A stretch of 23,198 nucleotides of DNA from a virus: positions 1-23,198 of IMG/VR virus record IMGVR_UViG_3300043773_002549, one strand, 5' to 3'. Each line of letters opens with the position of its first letter. Position 1 is the stretch's first letter. Both the position numbers and the translations under genes were made by a program. Of this stretch, positions 5,242 to 12,967 are shown piece after piece. The notes under the pieces are model-generated. The model did no database searches. It saw nothing but the letters and a program-made list of their open reading frames with translations, and had not been told where the DNA came from.

Positions 5242-7045
5242 TGGGTTTGACAAGGCGCTTGCGGATGCTTCCCGCCAGTTGAAAGTGGTGGAAGGCGGCA
5301 AGGGCAAGCGCCGGGGTGGGGGTGGTGATGCTCCGCCGCCCGAATCGCCCCCGCCTGAGGATTTGGATTGGTCCGCCGCGCCGGTCGAATGCCTGGGCGT
5401 GAATGGGGAGACGTGGTGGTTTGTGGATGCGTACCGGCAGATCATCGCCATCCAGGCGGGCAAGCTTTCCGCGCGCGGCGCGTTGAATGCGCTGCTGGGC
5501 GGTGATGCCACGGGTTGGGCCGCGCGCTACTTCCCGGAATTTGACAAGGAAGGGAAGAAAACCGGGGATTACAGCCCGCGCAAGCTGCATAAGGCGCTGG
5601 CGGAGCGCATGACGGAAGTGGGCTTGTTTGACCCTGCCACGCCGCGCCGCGGGCCTGGGGTTTGGCTGCATCAGGGCAAGCCCGTGGTGCATGCCGGCGC
5701 CAATGTTTTCTTTGCCGATGGGGCGCGCAAGCCAAGCTTCATTCGGGATGGCATTGCGTATATCGCGGCGCGCGCCATAGCGCAGCCGCATGATGGGCAG
5801 GATGGCCGGCCGGAAGCGGGCAGCGCCGCGCTGGCGGAAGAAGCCGAAGCGATGTTCCGCCAATGGAATTGGGAAAACGGCGCGTCAGATCGGATGCTGT
5901 TGGGCTGGTGGGTGATTGCCAATTTGGGCGCGCTGGCGCCGATGCGGCCCCTTGCGATGATTGATGGGCAGGAAGGCGCGGGGAAATCCACTCTGTTGGA
6001 AATTCTGGCAGCGCTTTGCCCGGCTGGTGAAATGACAAATGACACCACGGAAGCGGGCCTGCGCCAGCGCATGAATCAGCGCGCGGCGCCGATGATCCTG
6101 GATGAATTCGAAGGGGAAGAATTGCTGCGCGTGCTGGCCATGCTCCGGCGGATTGTGACCGGGGAAGGCAGCCGGTCCTTCCGTGGGCAGGGCAGCCAAA
6201 CCGCCGTGGTGACAGAAGTGGTGGGCACGGCGGTGATGGGCGCCATTGGCGCACCTGTCGCCAACAGTGCGGAAACCACGCGCATTCTGCGCCTGATGCT
6301 CTGGCCCCGCGCCCCCGGTGTGCCAAGCCTGGAAAAATCGGGCTTGCTATCCTGGTGCCAGAAGGAAGCGCCGGCTTTGTGGGGCCGCGCCATCGCCGCC
6401 TGGCCGCGCATCCACGCCAATGCGGCCATGATGCGTCTGGTGCTGAACCGCGCGGGCTGTTCGCCCCGATACGCGGATATGCTGGGCTGGCTCATCGGCG
6501 CGCGGGAAGCCATGGTGGCTGATCTGCCCTTGACGGAAGCGCAGGCGGAAGAAGCCTTGCAATGGGCTTGGGGTTGGGTGGTGACGGAAGCCGAACAGGC
6601 GGAAGACACCACGGCGGCGCGCTGCTTGCAGCATCTGATGTCATGCCCCGTGCTGACCGGTCCCGGCCATTCGGAAACCGTGGCGGTATTGGTGGAGCGC
6701 ACCTTGCGCGAACCTGATGCGCCGGCGGCGAAGCTATTGGCCGAGATAGGGCTGAGACTGGCCCCGTACCCCATAGATGGTGGGGATACGGCGCGGGTTG
6801 GGCTGTATGTGGCAGCCGGGCGAAGGCCATCGCTGGCCAGGCTGTATCAGCAAACGGAATGGCAGGGCGGGCGCTGGGGCACGGTGCTGGCGCAGCTCCG
6901 GGCCAGGGTGGCGGATGCTGAGATACGCGCGCAGCCGATCAAGACGCGCGTGCGGTTTTCTGGGGAGAATGACAGGGCTCAGGCAGTGTGGCTTGGGCCA
7001 GAATTACTGCCTTCGGGCGCGGCAAAGGGGTTCGGGATGGATTGA
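5222..7045 (+). CDS. Putative phage replication ATPase/helicase, 607 aa
   Basis: The GTG at 5222 is chosen because GGAAGGGGG precedes it at the right distance and the overlap with the previous gene is only 20 bases; an ATG at 5111 would overlap far more. A P-loop GQEGAGKST lies at residues 249-257 (Lys255), and a Walker B-like ILDEFE (Asp294) follows at about residue 292. A later segment TTRILRLMLWPR is like the arginine-containing segment after motif C in SF3/D5-type phage helicases. The N-terminal 200 residues contain Gly/Pro-rich linkers and no zinc finger that I can see. The gene ends 3 bases before the first copy of the origin-like repeat, which fits an initiator or helicase acting at an adjacent origin. 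The ATPase is certain from the motifs; the helicase role is an inference. Confidence 0.75.
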   Translation: MSATFDDGFDKALADASRQLKVVEGGKGKRRGGGGDAPPPESPPPEDLDWSAAPVECLGVNGETWWFVDAYRQIIAIQAGKLSARGALNALLGGDATGWAARYFPEFDKEGKKTGDYSPRKLHKALAERMTEVGLFDPATPRRGPGVWLHQGKPVVHAGANVFFADGARKPSFIRDGIAYIAARAIAQPHDGQDGRPEAGSAALAEEAEAMFRQWNWENGASDRMLLGWWVIANLGALAPMRPLAMIDGQEGAGKSTLLEILAALCPAGEMTNDTTEAGLRQRMNQRAAPMILDEFEGEELLRVLAMLRRIVTGEGSRSFRGQGSQTAVVTEVVGTAVMGAIGAPVANSAETTRILRLMLWPRAPGVPSLEKSGLLSWCQKEAPALWGRAIAAWPRIHANAAMMRLVLNRAGCSPRYADMLGWLIGAREAMVADLPLTEAQAEEALQWAWGWVVTEAEQAEDTTAARCLQHLMSCPVLTGPGHSETVAVLVERTLREPDAPAAKLLAEIGLRLAPYPIDGGDTARVGLYVAAGRRPSLARLYQQTEWQGGRWGTVLAQLRARVADAEIRAQPIKTRVRFSGENDRAQAVWLGPELLPSGAAKGFGMD

Positions 7046-7047
7046 AT

Positions 7048-7310
7048 TGTCCCGCCAAGTGTCCCGCTAAAGGTGTGATTTGTCCCGCTGGCGCGGGGTA
7101 AGTCCTTGAAAACACTGATAGCGGGACAGCGGGACAAGCGGGACAGGGCATTCCCTCATGTGTGCGCGTGTGTGCGTCGCGCGCATTTATGAAAACAGGT
7201 GTGTCCCGCATGTCCCGCATGTCCCGCTGAATAAAATAATAAATAATAACAGATAGATAGATAGATAGATAAGGGACAAAGGGCGGGACAGTTTTCGGGC
7301 GAGCGGGACA
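7048..7310. repeat. Iteron-like cluster, candidate replication origin
   Basis: Eleven exact copies of TGTCCCGC occur in this 290-base gap. Six are in the plus orientation (starts 7048, 7060, 7081, 7202, 7211, 7220) and five are inverted as GCGGGACA (starts 7121, 7129, 7138, 7283, 7303). They fall in four blocks: 3 forward, 3 inverted, 3 forward, 2 inverted. Within blocks the spacing is 8-12 bases apart from one 21-base and one 20-base step. The inner blocks (7121-7145 and 7202-7227) are inverted and could pair across 56 bases. An AT-rich tract lies beside the third block. Iterons next to an AT-rich tract, downstream of a replication ATPase, are the usual features of an origin; a binding array for a regulator is the alternative. 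Confidence 0.7.
7228..7272. repeat. AT-rich tract with GATA tetranucleotide repeat
   Basis: About 45 bases of very low GC (ATAAAATAATAAATAATAAC followed by five tandem GATA units at 7252-7271) in an otherwise GC-rich window. It sits between the third forward and second inverted repeat blocks and is the natural candidate for the duplex-opening region. Confidence 0.7.
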
Positions 7311-7333
7311 AATCGGGCGAAAGGGGTGGCGAA

Positions 7334-8056
7334 ATGGCGGATATCAGGAAGATGCAGGGGCTCTATGACGCGATTGGCGTTGTGCAGCCTGGGGTCTCAT
7401 GGGTGACCGGGGATGGCATGGCGCGGCGGGTGGTGGAAACGGCCCATGCCCGTGCAATGGCCGAAGAAGCGCGCGCGCTGGCTGCTCAGTGCCGTCCAGA
7501 CCCGATGTTCAGGCTTCCGGTGGATTATGACCCTGAAGCGGCTGTGCGGGCTGCGGAAGGGCTGGCGCGGCGGGTGGATCGGCAGCGCGTCATGCGGGCG
7601 GATAAGCTGGCGGGGCTCAGGGATGCGGGGCGGATCACGGCGGCAGAGCATCGGGCGGGGCAGGAAATCCGGCTGGTGGTGGAATATCTGGATGGCGGGC
7701 GCATGCCGATGGTGCGCAGCCAGTTCGCCGAACGCTTGGCCAGCGGGTCTGATGGCACGGGGGAGCTTCTGGGTATCGAGGAAGCGGAGCGTGAGCGCTT
7801 CGGCCCCTGGCGCGCCTGGGCAAGGCGGCATCCAGCGCGGCGGCTGCCTCGGCGGTCTGATGAAACGCTGGAAGACCTGACGCGCCTGGTGGTGGTAAAG
7901 GGCAGGGGCGTCCAACAAGTGGCAGATGCGCTGGCGATTGATAGGCGCAATGCCCTGGTTCGGCTGCGCCAAAGCCTGGGCTGGTATGCCGAAAGAGCTG
8001 GCTGGGCAGGTTGTGAAAATAGCCGCTTGACTTCCCACCCGGTTTCGGTGCTATGA
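7334..8056 (+). CDS. Putative phage regulator, 240 aa
   Basis: The ATG at 7334 has AAAGGGG at good distance. The N-terminal 110 residues are mostly helical, with several Arg-rich stretches. The segment ITAAEHRAGQEIRLVVEYLD (about residues 101-120) recalls small alphaproteobacterial phage proteins that precede the terminase genes. Residues about 180-222 (LEDLTRLVVVKGRGVQQVAD, then DRRNALVRLRQSLGWY) look like a sigma-region-4-style or simple helix-turn-helix: a 'gv.qvAdalaidrr.a..rLr.sL' pattern. It lies between the origin-like repeats and the late genes, which would suit a late transcription activator. Family not firmly recognised. Confidence 0.72.
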   Translation: MADIRKMQGLYDAIGVVQPGVSWVTGDGMARRVVETAHARAMAEEARALAAQCRPDPMFRLPVDYDPEAAVRAAEGLARRVDRQRVMRADKLAGLRDAGRITAAEHRAGQEIRLVVEYLDGGRMPMVRSQFAERLASGSDGTGELLGIEEAERERFGPWRAWARRHPARRLPRRSDETLEDLTRLVVVKGRGVQQVADALAIDRRNALVRLRQSLGWYAERAGWAGCENSRLTSHPVSVL

Positions 8057-8117
8057 ATACCTATCGCTCAGAAGTGTGCCAGCCGCCTTCAAGCTTTCAG
8101 AAAATCCTTCTATCAAC

Positions 8118-8158
8118 TTGGCACGCCGCTTGCGCATTGCGTTGGCACGGCGCTTGCG
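8118..8158. repeat. Tandem 17-base direct repeat
   Basis: TTGGCACGCCGCTTGCG at 8118-8134 and TTGGCACGGCGCTTGCG at 8142-8158 differ at one base and are spaced 24 bases start to start. They could be binding sites for the small terminase or a late activator. Confidence 0.6.
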
Positions 8159-8247
8159 TTGCGCCTGCCCGCGGGTCCTCCCGGCCCAATTTGTATGCGG
8201 GCGGCTTTGCGCGCCCGAGTTTTCTAGTCGGGAAATTGAAAAAAAGG

Positions 8248-8283
8248 GTTCATTTTGGTTCACAGAACCGCCCTGAAGTTCAC
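8248..8283 (+). promoter_or_regulatory. Helically phased GTTCA repeats
   Basis: GTTCA occurs at 8248, 8258 and 8278 (the last two as GTTCAC), spaced 10 and 20 bases, so all three lie on one face of the helix. The middle copy is part of the palindrome at 8257-8269. A regulator that binds in phase upstream of the late operon is plausible. Confidence 0.4.
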
Positions 8284-8326
8284 CAGGCAAGAATGATTTT
8301 CTCCTGTTTTTCAGGAAAAACGCGAC

Positions 8327-8848
8327 ATGGCCGCTGAAGCCAAACTGACGGTTGGCAGTAAGGCCCAATATGCCGAGCATCGCGGGTGTTCGAAGGCTTA
8401 TGTTTCCAAGCTGATCCGCTTGGGTAAGCTGGCGGCGCCAGCGCTGATGGCGGATGGGCGCGTAAATTTCATTCTAGCGGATCAGATGATCGGCGCGCCT
8501 GGTGCTGCTGATGCCGAATCGCTTTTCGCCGCGGCAGATGTTGGTGTGCCGAATTATTCCGCCGAACGCGCCCGGCGCGAAGCGGCGGAAGCGGCCCTGG
8601 CTGAGATGCGCCTGCAGGAAAAGCAGCGCGAATTGGTGAAAACTGACGCGGTTTCCCAAGCCGCCACCAGTGTTTTTGGTCGGGCCATGGCTAGGTTTGC
8701 CGAAGCCTGGCCCGAATTAGCCGTGAACTTGGCCGCAATGACAGATCCAGCCGTCATCGCGGACCGCCTAGCTGATGAACAGCGGCGCATCATGGCCGGC
8801 CTACACAAGGAATTCATGGAGGATGCCGCCCGCCGATCCGCCACGTGA
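8327..8848 (+). CDS. terS: Terminase small subunit (Nu1-like)
   Basis: The small terminase subunit recognises phage DNA and hands it to the large subunit. Residues about 10-45 form an N-terminal winged-helix-like DNA-binding region as in lambda Nu1: GSKAQYAEHRGCSKAYVSKL followed by RLGKLAAPALMADGRVNF. A long helix (about 78-110, RARREAAEAALAEMRLQEKQ) could make the oligomer. The C-terminus is helical. The gene comes immediately before, and overlaps by 26 bases, the large terminase gene. Its ribosome site (AGGAA, 9 bases before the ATG) lies in the arm of a small hairpin CCTG/CAGG (8303-8315). Confidence 0.87.
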   Translation: MAAEAKLTVGSKAQYAEHRGCSKAYVSKLIRLGKLAAPALMADGRVNFILADQMIGAPGAADAESLFAAADVGVPNYSAERARREAAEAALAEMRLQEKQRELVKTDAVSQAATSVFGRAMARFAEAWPELAVNLAAMTDPAVIADRLADEQRRIMAGLHKEFMEDAARRSAT

Positions 8849-10865
8849 TGTGGAAGCGCTGCTGCTGGAAGCGGTAGCCGCCGCCTGTCGCGTAGCGCCC
8901 CCCCGCAACGTGGCTGAATGGGCCGAAGCGGACCGCATTGTGGCGGCCGAATCGGGAAGTCCCTGGCCCGGCAAGTGGCGCACGGATCGCGTGCCTTATT
9001 TGCGTGAGATTATGGAGGTCATGACGCTGAGCCACCCGGCCAGGCGCATCACCTTCCTGAAATCGGCGCAGATCGGCGGTTCTGAAGCGGCGCTGAACAT
9101 GATCGGCCAGGTCATGGCGGAAACGCCCGCGCCGGTGCTGGTGATGTTGCCCAGCATTGACATGATGCGCGGCTATAACCGGCTAAAGCTGGACCCGATG
9201 ATCACGGCCAGCCCGGCATTATCGGCCCGCGTGGAAGAAGTAACCGCCCGATCAGGGGAAGAAAGCACCGCCACCTTTAAGCGTTTCCCGGGCGGCTATC
9301 TGCAGTTGCTGACGGCCAATTCATCGGCCAATTTGCAGATGCGTTCCGCCCGCGTGCTGGTGATGGAAGAAGTTTCAGACTACCCGATGGATGCTGATGG
9401 CCGTGGTGATCCGGTCAAGCAGCTTGAAGCCCGCGCCATCATCTACGCCGGGCGCGAGAAAATCCTAAAGGTATCCACGCCGGCGGAAGAAGGTTCTTGC
9501 CGCGTGACGGCCGCTTATGAGCAAAGCAGCCAGGGCCGGTTTCTGGTGCCTTGCCCGCATTGCCAGCATGCGCAAACCCTGGAATGGGAGAGCCTGCGCT
9601 GGCCAAAGGGGCAGCCGCAGCGCGCATTGTACCATTGCAGCGAATGCGGCACCGGCATTGAACCATCCGCCCGCCCGGCCATGCTGGCGGCAGGCGAATG
9701 GGTGCATGCAAAGCCGGAACTGATCACCGAACATGCTGGCTATCAGATCAATGCGCTGTATTCGCCCACGCTTTCCTGGGGCGATCTGGCAGCGGAATTT
9801 GAAGAAGTTAAGGATGACCCCGAAGGCCTGAAAACCTTCACCCAACAGAAGCTTGGCCGCGCCTGGCGCATCGCCGGTGAAGCGCCGGAATGGCAGCGCC
9901 TTTATGACCGCCGCGAAACCTGGGGGCCTGGCACCTTGCCGGCGGGCTGCCTGAAGCTGACAGCCGGGGTGGATGTGCAGCGCAGCCCGGGTCGCGTGGA
10001 AGTGTTTGTGTGGGGGTGGGGGCGCAACCGGCAAAGCTGGCTGGTGGATCATGTGGTGGTGATTGGTAGCCCCTTCGCTTGGCGCACTTGGGAACAGGTG
10101 GCAGCGGTATTGGAAACCATCTACCCGCATGCCAGCGGCGGCGCCTTACCCATCAGCCTTTCGGCGGTGGATTCGGGTGACGGCACCACAACCGCCGAGG
10201 TTTATGCTTTTGTGCGCAAGATGGGGCAGCGCAAAGTGATCGCGGTGAAGGGCCGCGATAATCTGCCGCAGGCCATCGTGCCGGGCGGCAAGGTGGATGT
10301 GAAGCGTTCCGGCAAGCGCCTTGGGCATTTGAAACCTTGGAATGTCGGTGCCAGCTACCTAAAAGGCGAATTCTACGGGCAGTTGAGGCTGGAAAGGCCC
10401 ACCTCCGAAAGCGGCGCGGCGTATCCGCCAGGCTATGTCTTCCTGCCCGAACACCTCGCTGGCGAAGAAGTGTGCCGGCAGTTGGTTTCGGAAGAAATCC
10501 GCCGCCATAAAGTCCGCGCCGGGGTCTTCCGGCAGGAATGGGTGAAGACCCGCGAAAGAAACGAAGCGCTGGATTGCCGCGTTTATGCCCGCGCTGCCGC
10601 CGCCTTGCTGGGCATTGACCGCTGGCAGGAAGCGGAATGGGAACGCGCCGCCCGCGAATTGAAACAGTATCAGGCCAGCCGCCGCGCCTTGCAGCCCGCG
10701 CTGGATATTGAAGAACAGGCCGATGACCTGGCCGTGCCGGATGCCTTGCCAGAAGATGAGGCGCCGGCAGAAACCGAACCGATGATGAAGATGCCGGCGC
10801 CTGCAAAGCCCGGGCGCAGCCGCTTCTGGAAACAGTCCCGCGCAGGCTTCGCCGCGCGCTTCTAA
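8823..10865 (+). CDS. terL: Terminase large subunit (lambda gpA family)
   Basis: This is the packaging ATPase and endonuclease. From Met at 8823 (AAGGAA ten bases upstream) it is 680 residues, near the 640 of lambda gpA. A P-loop-like FLKSAQIGGSEA (Lys80), with the variant form seen in the gpA family, is followed by LVMEEVSDYP, the Walker B region. A zinc-binding pair CPHC (244/247) and CSEC (272/275) sits mid-protein as in many gpA relatives. The C-terminal nuclease part contains AVDSGDGTTTAEVYAF and a late RNEALDCRVYARAAA, the family's last conserved block. Acidic/Pro-rich tail. A longer start at 8775 would lie well inside terS. Confidence 0.95.
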   Translation: MPPADPPRDVEALLLEAVAAACRVAPPRNVAEWAEADRIVAAESGSPWPGKWRTDRVPYLREIMEVMTLSHPARRITFLKSAQIGGSEAALNMIGQVMAETPAPVLVMLPSIDMMRGYNRLKLDPMITASPALSARVEEVTARSGEESTATFKRFPGGYLQLLTANSSANLQMRSARVLVMEEVSDYPMDADGRGDPVKQLEARAIIYAGREKILKVSTPAEEGSCRVTAAYEQSSQGRFLVPCPHCQHAQTLEWESLRWPKGQPQRALYHCSECGTGIEPSARPAMLAAGEWVHAKPELITEHAGYQINALYSPTLSWGDLAAEFEEVKDDPEGLKTFTQQKLGRAWRIAGEAPEWQRLYDRRETWGPGTLPAGCLKLTAGVDVQRSPGRVEVFVWGWGRNRQSWLVDHVVVIGSPFAWRTWEQVAAVLETIYPHASGGALPISLSAVDSGDGTTTAEVYAFVRKMGQRKVIAVKGRDNLPQAIVPGGKVDVKRSGKRLGHLKPWNVGASYLKGEFYGQLRLERPTSESGAAYPPGYVFLPEHLAGEEVCRQLVSEEIRRHKVRAGVFRQEWVKTRERNEALDCRVYARAAAALLGIDRWQEAEWERAARELKQYQASRRALQPALDIEEQADDLAVPDALPEDEAPAETEPMMKMPAPAKPGRSRFWKQSRAGFAARF

Positions 10866-10875
10866 GGAAACCCGT

Positions 10876-11442
10876 ATGGCAACGCTGGATGCTCCGCCGC
10901 TCCGCGCGACGGCGGGCGATACATGGTCTTGGCGCTGGGCAAGCGCCGATTACCCGGCAAGCGCGGGTTGGGCCAATGCGTGGCGCCTGGTGGGGACCGG
11001 TGTTGCGCTTTCCGTCAGTGCTGTTGCGGAAAATGATGGGTTTGTTGCCACGGCTTCGGCAGTGGATACTGCAGCGCTTACCATCGGGGCGCGCGGCGTT
11101 CCGGTGACGTTGATTGGCTGGGTAAGCAAAGCCGGTGAACGCTTCCAGGTCTATAGCGGCGGGCTGTTCATCCTGCCCAATCCGGCCACCATCACGGGTG
11201 ACCTGCGCGGGCATGCCACGCGCACCCTGGCCGCGATTGAAGCCATGCTGGAAGGCAGCGCCAGCAAGGATCAGCGCAGCATCAAGATTGGTGATCGGGA
11301 AATCGCCCGCATCCCAATCCCCGAATTGCTGAGCCTGAAAGATTATTACGCCGGGGAAGCGCGCCGCGAAGCGGAAGCCGCCGCGCTGGCTTCTGGCCGC
11401 CCGCGCCGGCGGATTGTGCTGACACGCATGGGAAGGGCCTGA
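10876..11442 (+). CDS. gpW-like head-tail connector with N-terminal extension, 188 aa
   Basis: It occupies the position of lambda gpW, between terminase and portal. The C-terminal 85 residues resemble gpW: LAAIEAMLEGSASKDQRSIK, then IPIPELLSLKDYYAGEARRE and a basic end, i.e. a helix, a beta hairpin carrying the GDREIARIPI strand and a second helix. The N-terminal 100 residues (including GDTWSWRWASADYP and several strands) look like a separate beta domain not found in lambda gpW, which is 68 residues. Start ATG at 10876 with AAGGAAA. The fold match is by pattern and context only. Confidence 0.7.
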   Translation: MATLDAPPLRATAGDTWSWRWASADYPASAGWANAWRLVGTGVALSVSAVAENDGFVATASAVDTAALTIGARGVPVTLIGWVSKAGERFQVYSGGLFILPNPATITGDLRGHATRTLAAIEAMLEGSASKDQRSIKIGDREIARIPIPELLSLKDYYAGEARREAEAAALASGRPRRRIVLTRMGRA

Positions 11443-11443
11443 C

Positions 11444-12964
11444 ATGGCGCTGCTGGATTTCCTCCGCCGCCGCAAAAGCGCCGCGCCCATTCTGCGCAGC
11501 CCCGGCGCCCAAGCGGCCTGGTCCCCGATTGGGCCAAAGCAGCGCGGGCAAAGCGGCTGGATGGCAGCGCAGCCTTCGCGCCTTTTGGCGGATTTGCCGG
11601 GCGGGCATGGCTTTGCGCCGAATCGCGATATTCGCTGGCAGTTGGATACGCTGCGCAACCGTTCGCGTTGGCTGGCGCAGAATGAAGGCTATACGGCCGG
11701 CTTCCTGAAAAGCCTGCGCCGCAACGTGGTAGGGCCCAAGGGCTTCACGCTGCAGATGCAGGTGATGAATGATCGCGGCACCGGCAAGGATGAAAACGCC
11801 AATCAGCGTATCGAAACTGGCTTTTGGCAATGGTCCCGCCGCGGTGTGTGTGACGTAACAGGCCGGCATTCCTGGCTGGATATGTGCGGCCTGGTGGTGC
11901 TGGGCGTGGCGCGGGATGGTGAAGCCCTCATCCGCCTGCATAAGGGCGGCAATCCATTTGGTTTTCAGCTTGAAATGCTGGACCCATCGCAGCTTGAAAC
12001 CGATGTAAATGGCCGGCCGGAAGGCACCGCCAGCGGCAATGTGGTGCGCGCCGGGGTGGAACTGACGCCCTTCAACCGCCCCGCCGCGTATTGGATGCGC
12101 GCCCATGTACCGAATGATGACCCTGCCGCGTTGAATGTGCCGCTCCGCCAGCGCGTCCGCATCCCGGCAGAGGAAATGATTCATCTGTTCCTGCCGGAAT
12201 GGCCGCAACAGATCCGTGGTGTGCCCTGGATCAGTAATGGCATTCGCGCTTTGGCGATGTTGGATGGTTATGGCGAAGCAGAATTGACCGCGGCGCGCGT
12301 GGCCGCCGCAAAAATGGGCTTCTATCGCATAGATGCGGATGCCGAACCCGATGGCGAATTGGCCGATGATGGCGCGCTGGTGCAGGAAGCTTCGGCCGGC
12401 ACGTTTGAACTATTGCCCAAGGGTGTGGATTTTCAGCAATTTGACCCGCAGCACCCGACCACTGCCTTCAAGGAATTCGTTTCCGCCATGCTGCGGCCTG
12501 TCGCGGCTGGTGCGGGTGTTTCCTACAACGCCTTCGCCAATGACGCGGAGGGCATGAATTATTCCGCGCTGCGCGCCACGGCATTGGAAGATCGCGATGA
12601 ATTCCGCACGCTGCAACACTGGATGATTTCGGGCCTGTGTGAGCCGGTCTTCACTGCTTGGCTGCGCGAAGCACTGATCACCGGCGCGCTTGGCTTGCCT
12701 GCCGGCAAGATGTGGAAGTTTGACGCGCCCAATTTTGTGCCGCGTGGCTGGCAATGGGTGGACCCGCTGAAGGAAGTGGCCGCGGTGGAAAAAGCCGTGG
12801 CGCTTGGCATTAGCAGCCGCACCGCCACGGTGGCAGCGCAGGGTGGCGAATTTGCTGAAACCATCGCTGAACTGAAGGCCGAGAAAGCCCTGATGGGCGA
12901 TCTGATACCGCCCGCCGCCGCGCCTGCCGCGCCGACGGAACCTGACGCAGACGACGAGGATTGA
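11444..12964 (+). CDS. Portal protein (lambda gpB family)
   Basis: The portal dodecamer forms the DNA channel at one capsid vertex. At 506 residues it is close to lambda gpB (533). Family marks: LAQNEGYTAGFLKSLRRNVV (about residues 77-96), the ExxIHLFLPEWPQQIRGVPW block (about 242-263), and YSALRATALEDRDEF (about 372-386), all conserved in this family. The C-terminal 20 residues are Ala/Pro/Asp-rich. The start follows the connector's stop by one base, and GGAAGGG lies upstream. Lambda's portal gene is followed by the S49-type protease gene C; here an HK97-type protease follows instead. Confidence 0.93.
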   Translation: MALLDFLRRRKSAAPILRSPGAQAAWSPIGPKQRGQSGWMAAQPSRLLADLPGGHGFAPNRDIRWQLDTLRNRSRWLAQNEGYTAGFLKSLRRNVVGPKGFTLQMQVMNDRGTGKDENANQRIETGFWQWSRRGVCDVTGRHSWLDMCGLVVLGVARDGEALIRLHKGGNPFGFQLEMLDPSQLETDVNGRPEGTASGNVVRAGVELTPFNRPAAYWMRAHVPNDDPAALNVPLRQRVRIPAEEMIHLFLPEWPQQIRGVPWISNGIRALAMLDGYGEAELTAARVAAAKMGFYRIDADAEPDGELADDGALVQEASAGTFELLPKGVDFQQFDPQHPTTAFKEFVSAMLRPVAAGAGVSYNAFANDAEGMNYSALRATALEDRDEFRTLQHWMISGLCEPVFTAWLREALITGALGLPAGKMWKFDAPNFVPRGWQWVDPLKEVAAVEKAVALGISSRTATVAAQGGEFAETIAELKAEKALMGDLIPPAAAPAAPTEPDADDED

Positions 12965-12967
12965 ACC

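Larger units (their letters stand above)
8057..8326. other. 270-base non-coding gap before the terminase genes; candidate cos/late control region
   Basis: No convincing gene is seen. The gap has two tandem 17-base repeats (8118-8158), a self-complementary CCCGCGGG (8168-8175), an inverted repeat CCCGA/TCGGG around a 9-base centre (8214-8232), a 13-base palindrome GGTTCACAGAACC (8257-8269) and three phased GTTCA copies. TTGAAA at 8236-8241 could be a -35 box, with no good -10 box. In phages with lambda-type terminases the cos site usually lies just upstream of the small terminase gene, so this is where I would place it. Confidence 0.45.

Noticed and set aside
6939-7220. Minus-strand frame across the origin-like repeats
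   Set aside because: Its residues come from the repeats themselves and it overlaps the ATPase gene end; no ribosome site.
7121-7310. CRISPR array
   Set aside because: The repeat unit is only 8 bases, occurs in both orientations and has no uniform spacers.
8053-8337. Plus-strand frames in the gap before terS
   Set aside because: No family likeness, no good ribosome site, and the gap is full of direct and inverted repeats more consistent with non-coding DNA.
11623-11638. Operator-like CGCGATATTCGCTGG
   Set aside because: Only the core resembles the operator, the outer half-sites are missing, and it lies within the portal coding sequence.
10153-11658. Minus-strand open frame of 501 codons
   Set aside because: It runs antisense through terL, the connector and the portal start; composition is Arg/Pro/His-rich with no domain.
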